From: Sphingomonas kaistensis
GTDB lineage: Bacteria; Pseudomonadota; Alphaproteobacteria; Sphingomonadales; Sphingomonadaceae
Assembly: GCF_036884275.1 (NCBI RefSeq)
Contig: NZ_CP145607.1
Coordinates: 783,501 to 847,500 of the forward strand
DNA length: 64,000 bases
Reading direction: 5' to 3'
Below are positions 1-8,176 of the stretch, piece after piece; within the stretch, counting starts at the first letter, position 1; every line of letters begins with the position of its first letter. The notes beneath the pieces are model-generated. The model had not been told where the DNA came from. It searched no databases and saw only the letters and a program-made list of their open reading frames with translations. Position numbers and translations under genes: made by a program.

Positions 1-333
1 TCCAGTGCGTTCGGCGCCGCCATGCTGCTGCCCTTCGCCGCCGCGATGGGCGAGACGATCTGGCCGACCGACTGGACCCCTCTCCTGCTGCTTGCGATCG
101 GCAGCCAGGTCGTCGGGCAAGGCTGCCTCGTCTATGCGCTGGGCCAGGTCCCGCCGCTGGTGGTCGGCCTCGCGCTGCTGACCCAACCGGCCGTATCGGC
201 AATCATCGGGTGGCTGTTCTATAACGAGGTCATGACGTCACTCGACTTCCTCGGCGCCTTCGCGATCGGCGCGGCCTTGGTGCTGGTCCGCTTGCAAGGT
301 GACGGTTCCGGCCCCAAGTCGGACCCGGCATGA
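1..333 (+). CDS. EamA/DMT-family transporter, C-terminal part
   Basis: Five-prime-truncated gene: the reading frame is open from base 1. The visible part is about 110 residues, very hydrophobic, with roughly three to four membrane segments separated by short loops, ending in a polar tail. The segment around GLALLTQPAVSAIIGWLFYN has the Gln-Pro and Gly-Trp/Asn-Glu spacing typical of the last helices of EamA (drug/metabolite) permeases. Inner-membrane exporter by family; the substrate cannot be told. Its stop overlaps the start of the COQ9 gene (ATGA), so the two are probably translationally coupled. Confidence 0.75.
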   Translation, partial: SSAFGAAMLLPFAAAMGETIWPTDWTPLLLLAIGSQVVGQGCLVYALGQVPPLVVGLALLTQPAVSAIIGWLFYNEVMTSLDFLGAFAIGAALVLVRLQGDGSGPKSDPA

Positions 334-983
334 CCGTCGACACCCTTTCGCCCGCGCAAGCGACCGCGCTCGATCTCGCGCTCGCGATCGGCGAGAATGC
401 CGCGTTCGACGGCTGGACCCCGGCAGCGGTCGAAGCCGCAGCGCTGAGCGAGGGCGTCGATCCCGCGCTTGCCATGCTGACGATCCCCGACGGCGCGGTC
501 GGTCTGATCGACCTTTACGGGCAGGGCGTCGACAAGGCGCTCGCCGAAGCGCTTCCGCCCGAAACCCTCGCCGCGATGAAAATCCGGGAGCGCATCCGCA
601 GCCTCGTCTGGACCCGCCTTCAGATCCAGGAACCGGCCAAGGAAGCGATTCGCCGCGCGCTCGCCATTCTCGCCATGCCGCAGAACGCGCCTGCCGCCGC
701 GCGCCTGTCGTGGCGCAGCGCCGACGTCATGTGGCGCATGGCCGGCGATACCGCGACCGATTACAATCATTACACCAAGCGCGCGATCCTCTCGGCGGTC
801 TATGGGTCGACTCTGCTCGCCTGGCTGCAGGACGACAGCGACGGCAATGCCGACACCGCCGCTTTCCTCGACCGGCGAATCGACAACGTCATGCAGTTCG
901 AAAAGTGGAAGGCGGGCCTAGGCAAAGCCGAACGGCCGAGCGTGACCCGCTTCCTCGGTCGCCTGCGCTACCCGCCGCGCTAG
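330..983 (+). CDS. COQ9 family protein (ubiquinone biosynthesis)
   Basis: 217 residues, close to the usual size of bacterial COQ9 proteins. The central part (about residues 85-180) carries the family pattern: an IRERIRSLVW helix, a run of Ala-rich helices, then SADVMWRMAGD followed by DYNHYTKR and a long helix, matching the lipid-binding half of COQ9. COQ9 assists the hydroxylation steps of ubiquinone synthesis by binding the isoprenoid intermediate and presenting it to COQ7-type hydroxylases at the membrane. The start overlaps the upstream transporter stop by four bases. No other ubiquinone gene is adjacent, so the assignment rests on the sequence alone. Confidence 0.85.
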   Translation: MTVDTLSPAQATALDLALAIGENAAFDGWTPAAVEAAALSEGVDPALAMLTIPDGAVGLIDLYGQGVDKALAEALPPETLAAMKIRERIRSLVWTRLQIQEPAKEAIRRALAILAMPQNAPAAARLSWRSADVMWRMAGDTATDYNHYTKRAILSAVYGSTLLAWLQDDSDGNADTAAFLDRRIDNVMQFEKWKAGLGKAERPSVTRFLGRLRYPPR

Positions 984-1011
984 CGCAAACAACGGGCTGG
1001 ACCCGCGCTGC

Positions 1012-1032
1012 TGTTATTGATAATCAGTTGCA
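1012..1032 (+). promoter_or_regulatory. Fur-like iron box upstream of feoA
   Basis: The AT-rich core TGATAATCA (1018-1026) lies inside an otherwise GC-rich gap and matches the centre of the classical Fur box. It sits directly in front of feoA, whose first ATG is only about ten bases further, so a bound repressor would block transcription start. Flanking GCTGC/GCAGC arms (1007-1011, 1030-1034) add inverted symmetry around it. The match to the outer hexamers is partial. Confidence 0.5.
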
Positions 1033-1035
1033 GCA

Positions 1036-1308
1036 ATGACGATGCAGCCCTCGCCCTCGGATTTCGCGCTCGCCCTCGACCAGCTTCAGCTGGGTCGCCG
1101 TGGCCGCGTGTCGGCGATCGACTGGGCGCTGCTCGGCACCCAGGAAGCGGCGCGCTTGCGCCATTTCGGCTTCGACCCCGATGTGATGGTCGAGCCGCTG
1201 CATGCCGGCCCGTTTGGGCGTGACCCGCTGGCGGTCAAGGTCGGGCGGATGACGGTGGCGATTCGCCGCGTTCACGCCCGCGCGATTCGGGTCGTCCCGG
1301 CCGACTGA
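1036..1308 (+). CDS. feoA: FeoA, ferrous iron transport accessory protein
   Basis: 90 residues forming a single SH3-like FeoA domain: the segment LDQLQLGRRGRVSAI is the usual first strand, GTQEAARLRHFGFDPD the conserved Arg-Leu-x-x-x-Gly-(Phe/Leu) core, and the C-terminal half has the DPLAVKVGRMTVAIR strand pair. FeoA is a small cytosolic partner of the FeoB ferrous iron pump. The gene is followed after 20 bases by feoB. There is no clear Shine-Dalgarno sequence; a second in-frame ATG at 1042 is an alternative start. A Fur-like site lies immediately upstream. Confidence 0.9.
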   Translation: MTMQPSPSDFALALDQLQLGRRGRVSAIDWALLGTQEAARLRHFGFDPDVMVEPLHAGPFGRDPLAVKVGRMTVAIRRVHARAIRVVPAD

Positions 1309-1328
1309 TCCCGGGCCTGAGGCCGCCA

Positions 1329-3164
1329 GTGACCCTCCCTGCCCCTCTCGTCGCCGTTGTCGGCAATCCCAATGCCGGCAAAAGCGCGCTGTTCAATGCC
1401 CTGACCGGCGCGCGGCAGAAGGTCGGCAATTATCCAGGCGTTACCGTTGAGCGGAAGAGCGGTCGAACCGCGCTCCCCGACGGCCGCTCGGTCGAATTGG
1501 TCGATCTGCCCGGCACCTACGCGCTCGAGCCGTCCAGCCCCGACGAAGCGGTGACCCGCAAGGTGCTCGAAGGCAATCAGCTTGGCGAGCGCAAGCCCGA
1601 CGCCCTGCTGGTGGTGGTCGACGCCTCCAACCTCGACAATCACCTCCGCTTCGCGCTCGAACTGCGCAGCCTCGGGCTGCCGATGGTGGTCGCGCTGAAC
1701 ATGATCGACATGGCGGCGCGCGACGGCCTGACCGTTTCGGCCGACCAGCTATCGCAGGCGCTCGGCCTTCCGGTGGTCGAAACCGTCGCCGTCCGCCGCC
1801 GTGGTCTCGAAGCGGTGCGCGAGGCGCTCGAACAAGCCATCGGTCGTTCCACCGCGCCCATCGCTGTTCCCACCGATCTCGCCCGCGAAGCCCGCCGGAT
1901 CGCCGCCGCCGCCGTCGTCAGCGAAGCCCCGGTGCGCCGCTGGACCCACCGCCTCGACCGCGTGCTGCTTCATCCGGTCGCCGGCGTCGCCATTCTCGCG
2001 CTGGTGATGTTCGCGATGTTCCAGGCGGTGTTCGCCTGGTCCGAAACCCCGATCGGCTGGATCGAAAGCGGCGTTTCGGCGATCGGTACCGGCGTTACCG
2101 ATGTGCTGCCCGAAGGCGCGCTGCGCTCCTTGCTGGTCGACGGCGTGATCGGCGGGGTCGGCGCGGTGGTCGTGTTCCTGCCGCAGATCCTGATCCTGTT
2201 CCTGTTCATCCTGCTCCTCGAAGGCACCGGCTACATGGTCCGCGCCGCTTTCCTGATGGACCGTCTGATGGGCACCGCGGGCCTGTCCGGCCGCGCCTTC
2301 ATTCCCCTGCTGTCGAGCTTCGCCTGCGCCGTTCCGGGCATCATGGCGACCCGCACCATCGACAATGAAAAGGACCGGCTGACCACCATCCTTGTCGCGC
2401 CGTTGATGACCTGTTCGGCGCGGCTGCCGGTCTACACCCTGATCATCGCCGCCTTCATTCCCCACCGCGAGATCGCGCCGTTCGTCAATCTGCAGGGCGC
2501 GGTGATGTTCGGCCTGTACCTCGCCGGCATCGTCGGCGCGCTGCTTGCCGCGCTGGCGCTGCGCAAGACAGTGGCGAGGGGCGCAGCGTCCTCGTTCATG
2601 ATGGAGCTGCCCAAATATCAGATGCCCGCTCTGAAAGACGTCGCGCTCGGCCTGTGGCAGCGCACCGTCATCTTCCTCAAGCGCGCAGGCGGGATCATCC
2701 TCGTCACCACCGTTCTGCTCTGGGCGCTCGCCAGTTTCCCCAAGGCCGGCCCGGGCGAAAGCCAGTCCGAAGTCTCCATCGCCGGCAAGATCGCCAGCGG
2801 CATCGAGGTCGTCGTCAAACCCATCGGCTTCAATCACGACATCGCGCTGGCGCTGCTCCCCTCGATGGCGGCGCGCGAAGTGGCGGTGTCGGCCATCGCC
2901 ACCGTCTATGCCCTGAACGAAGCCGACGAAGCGCAGCTCGAACAGAGCCTCGCCGAACGGCTCCGCTACGCTTGGCCGCTGCCGACCGCGCTCGCTTTCC
3001 TCGCCTGGTTCGTGTTCGCGCCGCAATGCATCTCGACCATCGCGGTCACCCGGCGCGAAACCAACAGTTGGCGCTGGCCGCTGTTCATGGTCGGCTATCT
3101 CTTCACTCTCGCCTATCTCGCGGCAGGCGCGACCTACTGGACGGCGGTGGCGCTCGGCCTATAG
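1329..3164 (+). CDS. feoB: FeoB, ferrous iron transporter
   Basis: 611 residues from a GTG start. The N-terminal G domain shows G1 GNPNAGKS (residues 12-19), the switch segment GNYPGVTVE, G3 DLPGTY and G4 NMID. A helical spacer follows, then a membrane part of about eight helices with the two gate-like repeats (RAAFLMDRLMGTAGLSGRAF with ACAVPGIMATR, and the later SMAAREVAVS). FeoB is the inner-membrane GTP-dependent Fe(II) importer. There is no cysteine-rich FeoC-like tail and no feoC gene, so this is a two-gene feoAB locus, as is common in alphaproteobacteria. It shares the presumed iron-responsive promoter with feoA. Confidence 0.95.
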   Translation: MTLPAPLVAVVGNPNAGKSALFNALTGARQKVGNYPGVTVERKSGRTALPDGRSVELVDLPGTYALEPSSPDEAVTRKVLEGNQLGERKPDALLVVVDASNLDNHLRFALELRSLGLPMVVALNMIDMAARDGLTVSADQLSQALGLPVVETVAVRRRGLEAVREALEQAIGRSTAPIAVPTDLAREARRIAAAAVVSEAPVRRWTHRLDRVLLHPVAGVAILALVMFAMFQAVFAWSETPIGWIESGVSAIGTGVTDVLPEGALRSLLVDGVIGGVGAVVVFLPQILILFLFILLLEGTGYMVRAAFLMDRLMGTAGLSGRAFIPLLSSFACAVPGIMATRTIDNEKDRLTTILVAPLMTCSARLPVYTLIIAAFIPHREIAPFVNLQGAVMFGLYLAGIVGALLAALALRKTVARGAASSFMMELPKYQMPALKDVALGLWQRTVIFLKRAGGIILVTTVLLWALASFPKAGPGESQSEVSIAGKIASGIEVVVKPIGFNHDIALALLPSMAAREVAVSAIATVYALNEADEAQLEQSLAERLRYAWPLPTALAFLAWFVFAPQCISTIAVTRRETNSWRWPLFMVGYLFTLAYLAAGATYWTAVALGL

Positions 3165-3194
3165 CTGCTCCTCGATAAAGAGGAGTTTCGATTC

Positions 3195-3740
3195 ATGGCG
3201 GGAAGCGTCAACAAGGTCATTCTGGTCGGCAATCTGGGGCAGGACCCGGAAAGCCGCTCGTTCCAGAACGGGGGCGAGGTCGTGAACCTGCGCATCGCCA
3301 CGTCGGAAAACTGGAAGGACCGCGAAGGCAACCGCCAGGAGCGTACGCAGTGGCATTCGGTCGCGATCTTCGCCGAAGGCCTCGCCAAGGTCGCCAAGAG
3401 CTATCTCAAGAAAGGCTCGAAAGTGTATCTCGAAGGCCAGCTCGAGACCCGCAAGTGGCAGGACCAGAACGGCCAGGATCGTTATTCGACCGAAGTCGTG
3501 CTGCGCAACTTCAACAGCTCGATGGTGCTGCTCGACGGCCGCGGCGGTGAAGGCGGCGGTGGGGGTGGCGGCTTCGGCGGCGGTCGAAGCAGCGGCGGTG
3601 GCGGCAGCTACGACGATGGCGGCTTCGGTGGTGGCAGCAGCGGCGGCGGCTTCGGCGGCGGTCGCTCAGGCGGATCGAGCCAGGGCAATCGGCCTGCCCC
3701 GGCGGCGTTCGACGACCTCGACGACGACGTTCCGTTCTGA
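3195..3740 (+). CDS. ssb: Single-stranded DNA-binding protein SSB
   Basis: 181 residues. The first ~110 form the OB fold: [14 protein letters not shown] at the start, the [19 protein letters not shown] strand pair, and [19 protein letters not shown] Gly/Ser-rich disordered linker of ~55 residues with FGGG motifs follows, and the protein ends in the acidic tip DLDDDVPF that docks partner repair and replication proteins. It coats single-stranded DNA as a tetramer. A good Shine-Dalgarno (AGGAG) precedes the ATG. The gene stands alone 30 bases after feoB and is followed by a paired palindrome element. Confidence 0.95.
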   Translation: MAGSVNKVILVGNLGQDPESRSFQNGGEVVNLRIATSENWKDREGNRQERTQWHSVAIFAEGLAKVAKSYLKKGSKVYLEGQLETRKWQDQNGQDRYSTEVVLRNFNSSMVLLDGRGGEGGGGGGGFGGGRSSGGGGSYDDGGFGGGSSGGGFGGGRSGGSSQGNRPAPAAFDDLDDDVPF

Positions 3741-3743
3741 GAC

Positions 3744-3825
3744 CACGACGTCATCCCGGCGAAGGCCGGGATCTCCCACACCTGGAGTGCCTGAACGCCC
3801 GAGGTCCCGGCCTGCGCCGGGACGA
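3744..3825. repeat. REP/BIME-like paired palindrome
   Basis: Two perfect 7-bp hairpins with 4-base loops share the same stem, TCCCGGC/GCCGGGA: one at 3754-3771, the other at 3805-3822. They are arranged head to head, and their outer flanks (CGTCATCCCGG and CCGGGACGACG) are nearly complementary. This is the architecture of repetitive extragenic palindromes. It lies between convergent ssb and the DUF177 gene, where it could also act as a transcription barrier. Confidence 0.7.
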
Positions 3826-3830
3826 CGGGG

Positions 3831-4331
3831 TTATTTGCCTTTCAGCGCCGCCAGCGCCGCGAACGGACCGGCCTGCTCTTCGCTGAGCACGCCGGCTTCT
3901 TTCAGCGCATCCTCCGCCTTCGCGCTGCGTGGATAAGGGTCGAGCGCGAGGCTGAGTTCGTCGGCGACCGCCGTGCCGAGGTCGATTTCGCGTCCGTCGT
4001 GAAAGATGACGTCGAGATCTTCGGCGCTCAGTTCCAGCTCCTCGTCGGGCGTGCCCTTGGGCTCGGGCAGAAAGTGGAGCGCGATCTTTTCGTCCACCCT
4101 CGCCGGCACCGGCTCGCCGCTGGCGACACAGGCCTGGGTGACGCTGGCGATCAGCCGCCCTTCAGCCCGGACCTTTTCACCCTCGCAATGCAGCGTCAGC
4201 GCCGCTTCGAGCCGCTCGAGTCCGAGCAGATCGAGCCGCTCCGCCACCGCCGCCCGCTCCGCTTCGTCCGCGGCATAATCGATTCGCTGCCCATCACGCA
4301 GCTTGTCCAGCGACAGCTTGAGTTCGCTCAC
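3831..4331 (-). CDS. DUF177 (YceD-type) protein
   Basis: 166 residues. The middle contains the family hallmark, a Cys in RLIASVTQACVASGEPVPAR, followed by the acidic segment LELSAEDLDVIFHDGREIDL and DELSLALDPYPR, matching the YceD/DUF177 pattern in which the conserved residues sit in a C-terminal half before a polar tail. E. coli YceD and plant homologues are linked to 23S rRNA accumulation; in most bacteria the gene precedes rpmF, but here no ribosomal gene follows. It overlaps the upstream bc1-chaperone gene by four bases and is probably cotranscribed with it. Confidence 0.8.
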   Translation of the reverse strand: MSELKLSLDKLRDGQRIDYAADEAERAAVAERLDLLGLERLEAALTLHCEGEKVRAEGRLIASVTQACVASGEPVPARVDEKIALHFLPEPKGTPDEELELSAEDLDVIFHDGREIDLGTAVADELSLALDPYPRSAKAEDALKEAGVLSEEQAGPFAALAALKGK

Positions 4332-4840
4332 GGCAGCACCCCGCTAATCAGCGCCTCATCGCCGCGGCCCTGCAGCGCGTGCCAGAACCGCTTCAGCTCA
4401 TCCAAGGAATGCGCCAGCGCCGCATCCGACGGCACCTCTCCGCGATACAGCGAACGGCCCGCGACCGCATCCCAGCTTTCTTCGCCGCCGATCGCGCGGC
4501 GCCACGCGCCGACCCGCCCGCCGAGCGCCCCGACCAGGCTGCCGACGCGCTTGCCCATGACGGGATCCCCGACGCCGTCTTGGCGAAGCTGCGAATCCAT
4601 GTCGTGCACGAAGCATTCGGCAAGCGCGACGCTGGCCTTGGTGGCAACCTCGCCGCCCTGCTCCAGACGCAGATCGGTCAGCGCCAGCAAGGTCGCCAGC
4701 ACCGAAAAGCGGCCTTCCATCGTGTCGGGCACCCGGCCCTCCACGTACCAATGTGGGGCACGCGCCTTGGCGACGACCTGGGCATAGAGCGGCTCGGCGA
4801 TATTCGGCTCGCTCCGGAACAGCCGCATCAGCGACTTCAT
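4328..4840 (-). CDS. Ubiquinol-cytochrome c chaperone (CBP3 family)
   Basis: 170 residues from the ATG at 4840, chosen because GGAGG sits six bases upstream; an ATG six bases earlier directly abuts that ribosome-binding site and longer starts have none. The body matches the Ubiq_cyt_C_chap family: AEPLYAQVVAKARAPHWYVE, DTMEGRFSVLATLLALTDLRL, then AECFVHDMDSQLRQDGVGD and VGALGGRVGAWRRA. The family helps assemble the cytochrome bc1 complex. Translation appears coupled to the following DUF177 gene, a pairing seen in other alphaproteobacteria. Confidence 0.85.
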   Translation of the reverse strand: MKSLMRLFRSEPNIAEPLYAQVVAKARAPHWYVEGRVPDTMEGRFSVLATLLALTDLRLEQGGEVATKASVALAECFVHDMDSQLRQDGVGDPVMGKRVGSLVGALGGRVGAWRRAIGGEESWDAVAGRSLYRGEVPSDAALAHSLDELKRFWHALQGRGDEALISGVLP

Positions 4841-4950
4841 GATCATCCTCCGTTCAGGAGAGCCGCTGCACTTGGCGGAGCGACCCCCAGCCGATATTGA
4901 GCGGGCGAACCGCCGACGCAAGGGTGTCGGCAGCCGGAGCAATCTATCTC

Positions 4951-5415
4951 GTGACCAGCAAGCGCTTCCTCCTTCTCGCCACCCTCGCCGCGAGCGTCAG
5001 CCTCGGCGGCTGTACCGGCTATCGCGAGAATCGCGGTTTCATCATGAACGAGGAGCTGGCCTCGGCGGTGCAGGTCGGGACCGACAACAAGGCCAGCGTC
5101 GAACGCACGCTCGGCCGGCCGACCTTTACCGGCCAGTTCAACGACAACGAATGGTATTACGTCAGCCGCAAGACCTCGACCTTCGCGTTCCGCACGCCGC
5201 GGGTGACCGAGCAGTCGGTGCTGCGCATCCGCTTCGATGCCGCGGGCAACGTCGCGGGCGTCGATCGCACCGGGAAAGAACAGATCGCTTCGATCGATCC
5301 TTATGGCCGCTCGACCCCGACGCTCGGCCGCAAGAAGAGCTTCTTCGAGGAATTCTTCGGCAACATCGGCACGGTCGGCAGCGGCGGCCTTGGCGGAGCC
5401 CAGCCACAACAGTAA
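4951..5415 (+). CDS. bamE: BamE-family outer-membrane assembly lipoprotein
   Basis: 154 residues from a GTG start with a GGAG-type site ten bases upstream. A short signal peptide ends in the lipobox LGGC (mature Cys at about residue 21). The following segment has the SmpA/OmlA fold markers: VQVGTDNKASVERTLGRP, then DNEWYYVSRKTSTFAF and a VLRIRFDAAGNV strand. BamE is the small lipoprotein of the Bam complex that inserts beta-barrel proteins into the outer membrane. The C-terminal tail after FFEEFFGNIG is Gly-rich and low in complexity. The gene is divergent from the bc1 chaperone. Confidence 0.85.
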   Translation: MTSKRFLLLATLAASVSLGGCTGYRENRGFIMNEELASAVQVGTDNKASVERTLGRPTFTGQFNDNEWYYVSRKTSTFAFRTPRVTEQSVLRIRFDAAGNVAGVDRTGKEQIASIDPYGRSTPTLGRKKSFFEEFFGNIGTVGSGGLGGAQPQQ

Positions 5416-5459
5416 TCGGCTGGGGTGACGCGGGCCCGTCAAGCCCCTAGACCCCACCC

Positions 5460-6194
5460 ATGACCGCGCACCCGGCCGGCATGACCTATGCCGATTATCT
5501 TCAGCTCCCGACCCTGTTGTCGGCGCAGCAACCCAAGTCTGACCTGCATGACGAGATGCTGTTCATCGTCATTCACCAGACCAAGGAATTGTGGCTGAAG
5601 CAGATGCTGCACGAGGTGGACCTCGCGATCCGCCTTGTCGCCTCAGACGACTTTGCCGCCGCCTACAAGGCATTGGCCCGGGTCAGCCGGATCCAGTCGG
5701 TAATGACCCTGCCGTGGGACGTGCTGGCGACCATGACCCCGGTCGATTATTCCGCCTTCCGCCACGTGCTCGGCACCTCGTCAGGCTTTCAGTCGGCGCA
5801 ATTCCGCGAGCTCGAATACAAGTTCGGGATCAAGGACCCGAAGTTCCTCGACTATCAGGAAGGCGGCGGCGAAGGTCGCTCGCGGCTCCAGGCCGCGCTC
5901 GACGCGCCGAGCCTGTGGGAAACCGCCGACGCCGCCCGCGTCCGCCAGGGAGCCGACAGCTGGCTCGCCGTCTATCGCGACACGGAACGCTGGTTCGCGC
6001 TGTATCAGCTGGCGGAAAAGATGATCGACATCGACGACGCGCTGTCGGGCTGGCGGCACAAGCATCTGCTGACGGTGGAACGCATCATCGGCATGAAGCC
6101 CGGCACCGGCGGCTCGGCGGGCGCAAGCTATCTCGCCTCGACCCTCGAAAAACGCGCGTTTCCCGAACTGTGGGCGATCCGGACCCAGCTATGA
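5460..6194 (+). CDS. kynA: Tryptophan 2,3-dioxygenase
   Basis: 244 residues, slightly shorter than most bacterial enzymes (~270-280). Visible hallmarks: TYADYLQLPTLLSAQQP at the N terminus, FIVIHQTKELWLKQMLHE, DYSAFRHVLGTSSGFQS, and WRHKHLLTVERIIGMKPG with the proximal haem histidine, followed by the substrate loop TGGSAGASYL. It is a cytosolic haem enzyme that opens the indole ring of tryptophan to N-formylkynurenine. Its stop overlaps the next gene's start (ATGA), and the neighbour is a kynureninase-like enzyme, so the pair acts in tryptophan breakdown. No formamidase gene is in the window. Confidence 0.93.
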   Translation: MTAHPAGMTYADYLQLPTLLSAQQPKSDLHDEMLFIVIHQTKELWLKQMLHEVDLAIRLVASDDFAAAYKALARVSRIQSVMTLPWDVLATMTPVDYSAFRHVLGTSSGFQSAQFRELEYKFGIKDPKFLDYQEGGGEGRSRLQAALDAPSLWETADAARVRQGADSWLAVYRDTERWFALYQLAEKMIDIDDALSGWRHKHLLTVERIIGMKPGTGGSAGASYLASTLEKRAFPELWAIRTQL

Positions 6195-7339
6195 GCTTCA
6201 AGCACCTCTTCACCCGCAGCCTGTCGGCCGCGCCCGGGCGGCTGCACATGGCGGCGCATAGCCATCACCTGTGGCCCGACGCCAGCTTCGCGGGCCAGGT
6301 CGAATGCTGGGAAGACGCCGCGCGGCTTGCCGATCGCAAATGGGACCGGGTGATGGGCGAGCTGTGGCCCGAAGCGCAGGCCGAGGTCGCGGCCGAGCTC
6401 GGCAGCGGCCGACCCGACGCTATCGTCTTTGCCGCCAACACCCACGACTTCATCATCCGCCTGTGGGCCGCCGCCCCGCGCCGCACGCCCGGCCCCTTGC
6501 GCGTGCTGACCACCAGCGGCGAATTCCACAGCGCCCGGCGCCAGTTCGCGCGCTGGGCCGAAAGCGGCGACATCGCCCTCGACGTGCTGCCCCCCGAACC
6601 GTACGACACCCTCGCCGAGCGTCTCGCTGCGCGGGCAGGAGAGGCCGACCTCGTCATGGTCAGCCAGTTGATGTTCGGCACCGGGCGCCTCGTCCCCGGT
6701 CTCGACGCGCTTGCCGCCATTGCTTCACCCCAGGGCCCGTGGGTGGTCATCGACGGCTATCACAGCTTCATGGCGGTGCCCGAGCCGCCCGGCGCCCTTG
6801 GGAAGAGCTGCTTCTTCCTCGCCGGTGGCTACAAATATGCCATGTCGGGCGAAGGGCTGGGCCTGATGCACTGCCCGCCGGGGTTCGGGCCGCGCCCCCC
6901 GATCACCGGCTGGTATGCCGAATTCGAGGATCTGACCCTGCCGCCCGGGCAGGTCGGCTACGCACCCGACGCCATGCGCTTCATGGGCGCGACCTTTGAT
7001 CCCTCGGCCCTCTACCGCTTCCTCCACATCCGCCGGATGCTGGCGAGCGAAGGGCTGACCACCGCGCGGATTAGCGAGCGGGTGAGGGGCCTGAAGCAGC
7101 GCCTCGCCGACAGCCTTGCCGGCACCCCGCTATGCGCGTCCGACCTGCTCGATCCGCCGAGCGGTCCGGCGCGATTCCTTGCCTTGCGCCATCCGAAGGC
7201 CGCCGAATGGCAGCAAGCGCTGATGGCGCAGGACTGCGTCACCGACGTGCGCGGCGATGTGTTGCGGATCGGGCTCGGCCTGTATCACGACGACGCGGAT
7301 CTGGAGCGATTTGCCGACCTTGCGGCTGATCTTTCCTGA
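6191..7339 (+). CDS. Kynureninase-like PLP enzyme (aminotransferase class V fold)
   Basis: 382 residues from the ATG that overlaps the kynA stop. Fold-type I PLP features are visible: VVIDGYHSF with Asp188 expected to contact the pyridine nitrogen, and GGYKYAMSGEG with Lys215 as the Schiff-base lysine. The arrangement and genetic context point to kynureninase (kynurenine or 3-hydroxykynurenine to anthranilate plus alanine). The N terminus (LHMAAHSHHLWP) differs from the classical kynureninase opening (a GNSLG-type loop), so a related hydrolase or desulfurase activity is possible. Placement directly downstream of kynA is the strongest argument. Confidence 0.65.
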   Translation: MSFKHLFTRSLSAAPGRLHMAAHSHHLWPDASFAGQVECWEDAARLADRKWDRVMGELWPEAQAEVAAELGSGRPDAIVFAANTHDFIIRLWAAAPRRTPGPLRVLTTSGEFHSARRQFARWAESGDIALDVLPPEPYDTLAERLAARAGEADLVMVSQLMFGTGRLVPGLDALAAIASPQGPWVVIDGYHSFMAVPEPPGALGKSCFFLAGGYKYAMSGEGLGLMHCPPGFGPRPPITGWYAEFEDLTLPPGQVGYAPDAMRFMGATFDPSALYRFLHIRRMLASEGLTTARISERVRGLKQRLADSLAGTPLCASDLLDPPSGPARFLALRHPKAAEWQQALMAQDCVTDVRGDVLRIGLGLYHDDADLERFADLAADLS

Positions 7340-7372
7340 TTTTGCCGGGACCAGCCGTCTGGGCAGCGAACG

Positions 7373-8131
7373 TTATTCGATCGGCTTCAGGGCTGCCGTG
7401 CCCCACGCCTTGGGGTCGAACCAGCGGCAGAAAATATCGGGTCGCGCCTGCTGCAATTGCTCGAACGCGGAGCGCGGCGCGAATCGTGCGATGGCGAGAA
7501 ACTCCAGCTTCGGGCATTCGGCAAGCGGCATCAGCGACTTGTCCGCAAGCCGTGTCGACACGCCCAGGAACGCCCGCAACGACCTGAGGCCCGCGAGGGG
7601 CGCCAAGCTCTGAATTGTGTAGTCGCAATCGATCGCGCCCTCGATGCCTATCACTTCGAGATGATGCGCACCGCGAAGCCATTCGATGTTCGGCATCTTC
7701 TTGGCGTTGGTGATGAGCAATGTCTTCAAGCGCGGCAGCTCGAGAAGCGGCGAAAGATCGGACAGGTTTCGCGGGCTGTCGATGCTGAGGTGTTCGAGAT
7801 TAGTGAGCGAGAGAAGCGGCGTCAGATCCGCGGCGAGAAAAGGACATTCGAGCTCCAGCCGCTTTAGATCGACCAGACTACCGATCTCCCCCAGAAACGC
7901 CTGATCCACATTTGCCGCGATGAGATGGCGGATCGCGTTTTTGTCGCTAATCCCGCGATAGTTCAGCTTCTGGCGATTCAGCCAGACTTCGCCGGCCTGC
8001 GGCGGAATGGCCGTGGCGCTGTCGTAAAAATGCCGCTCCGCCCATTCGGTCCAGTCGCGCTCATTGTGCCCGCGAAACCGATCGCTGAAGGCCATTTCGA
8101 GGGACGGATAGGTGTCGAACGCGGCGTTCAT
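7373..8131 (-). CDS. Leucine-rich repeat protein, cytosolic
   Basis: 252 residues without signal peptide or membrane segment. Residues ~80-215 hold about six irregular leucine-rich repeats of 22-25 residues (LVDLKRLELECPFL, LTNLEHLSIDSP, LPRLKTLLITNAKK, AHHLEVIGIEGA, LAGLRSLRAFLG, CPKLEFLAIARF). These resemble internalin-type or yeast-type repeats that form a curved protein-binding surface. The N-terminal ~70 residues and the short C-terminal cap match nothing recognised. It is convergent with the kynureninase-like gene and unlinked to the TetR gene beyond sharing strand. Binding partner unknown. Confidence 0.75.
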   Translation of the reverse strand: MNAAFDTYPSLEMAFSDRFRGHNERDWTEWAERHFYDSATAIPPQAGEVWLNRQKLNYRGISDKNAIRHLIAANVDQAFLGEIGSLVDLKRLELECPFLAADLTPLLSLTNLEHLSIDSPRNLSDLSPLLELPRLKTLLITNAKKMPNIEWLRGAHHLEVIGIEGAIDCDYTIQSLAPLAGLRSLRAFLGVSTRLADKSLMPLAECPKLEFLAIARFAPRSAFEQLQQARPDIFCRWFDPKAWGTAALKPIE

Positions 8132-8176
8132 GCGTAGCGCTTACCCCACGCGCGATAACGTTCGGTTACGGCATCT

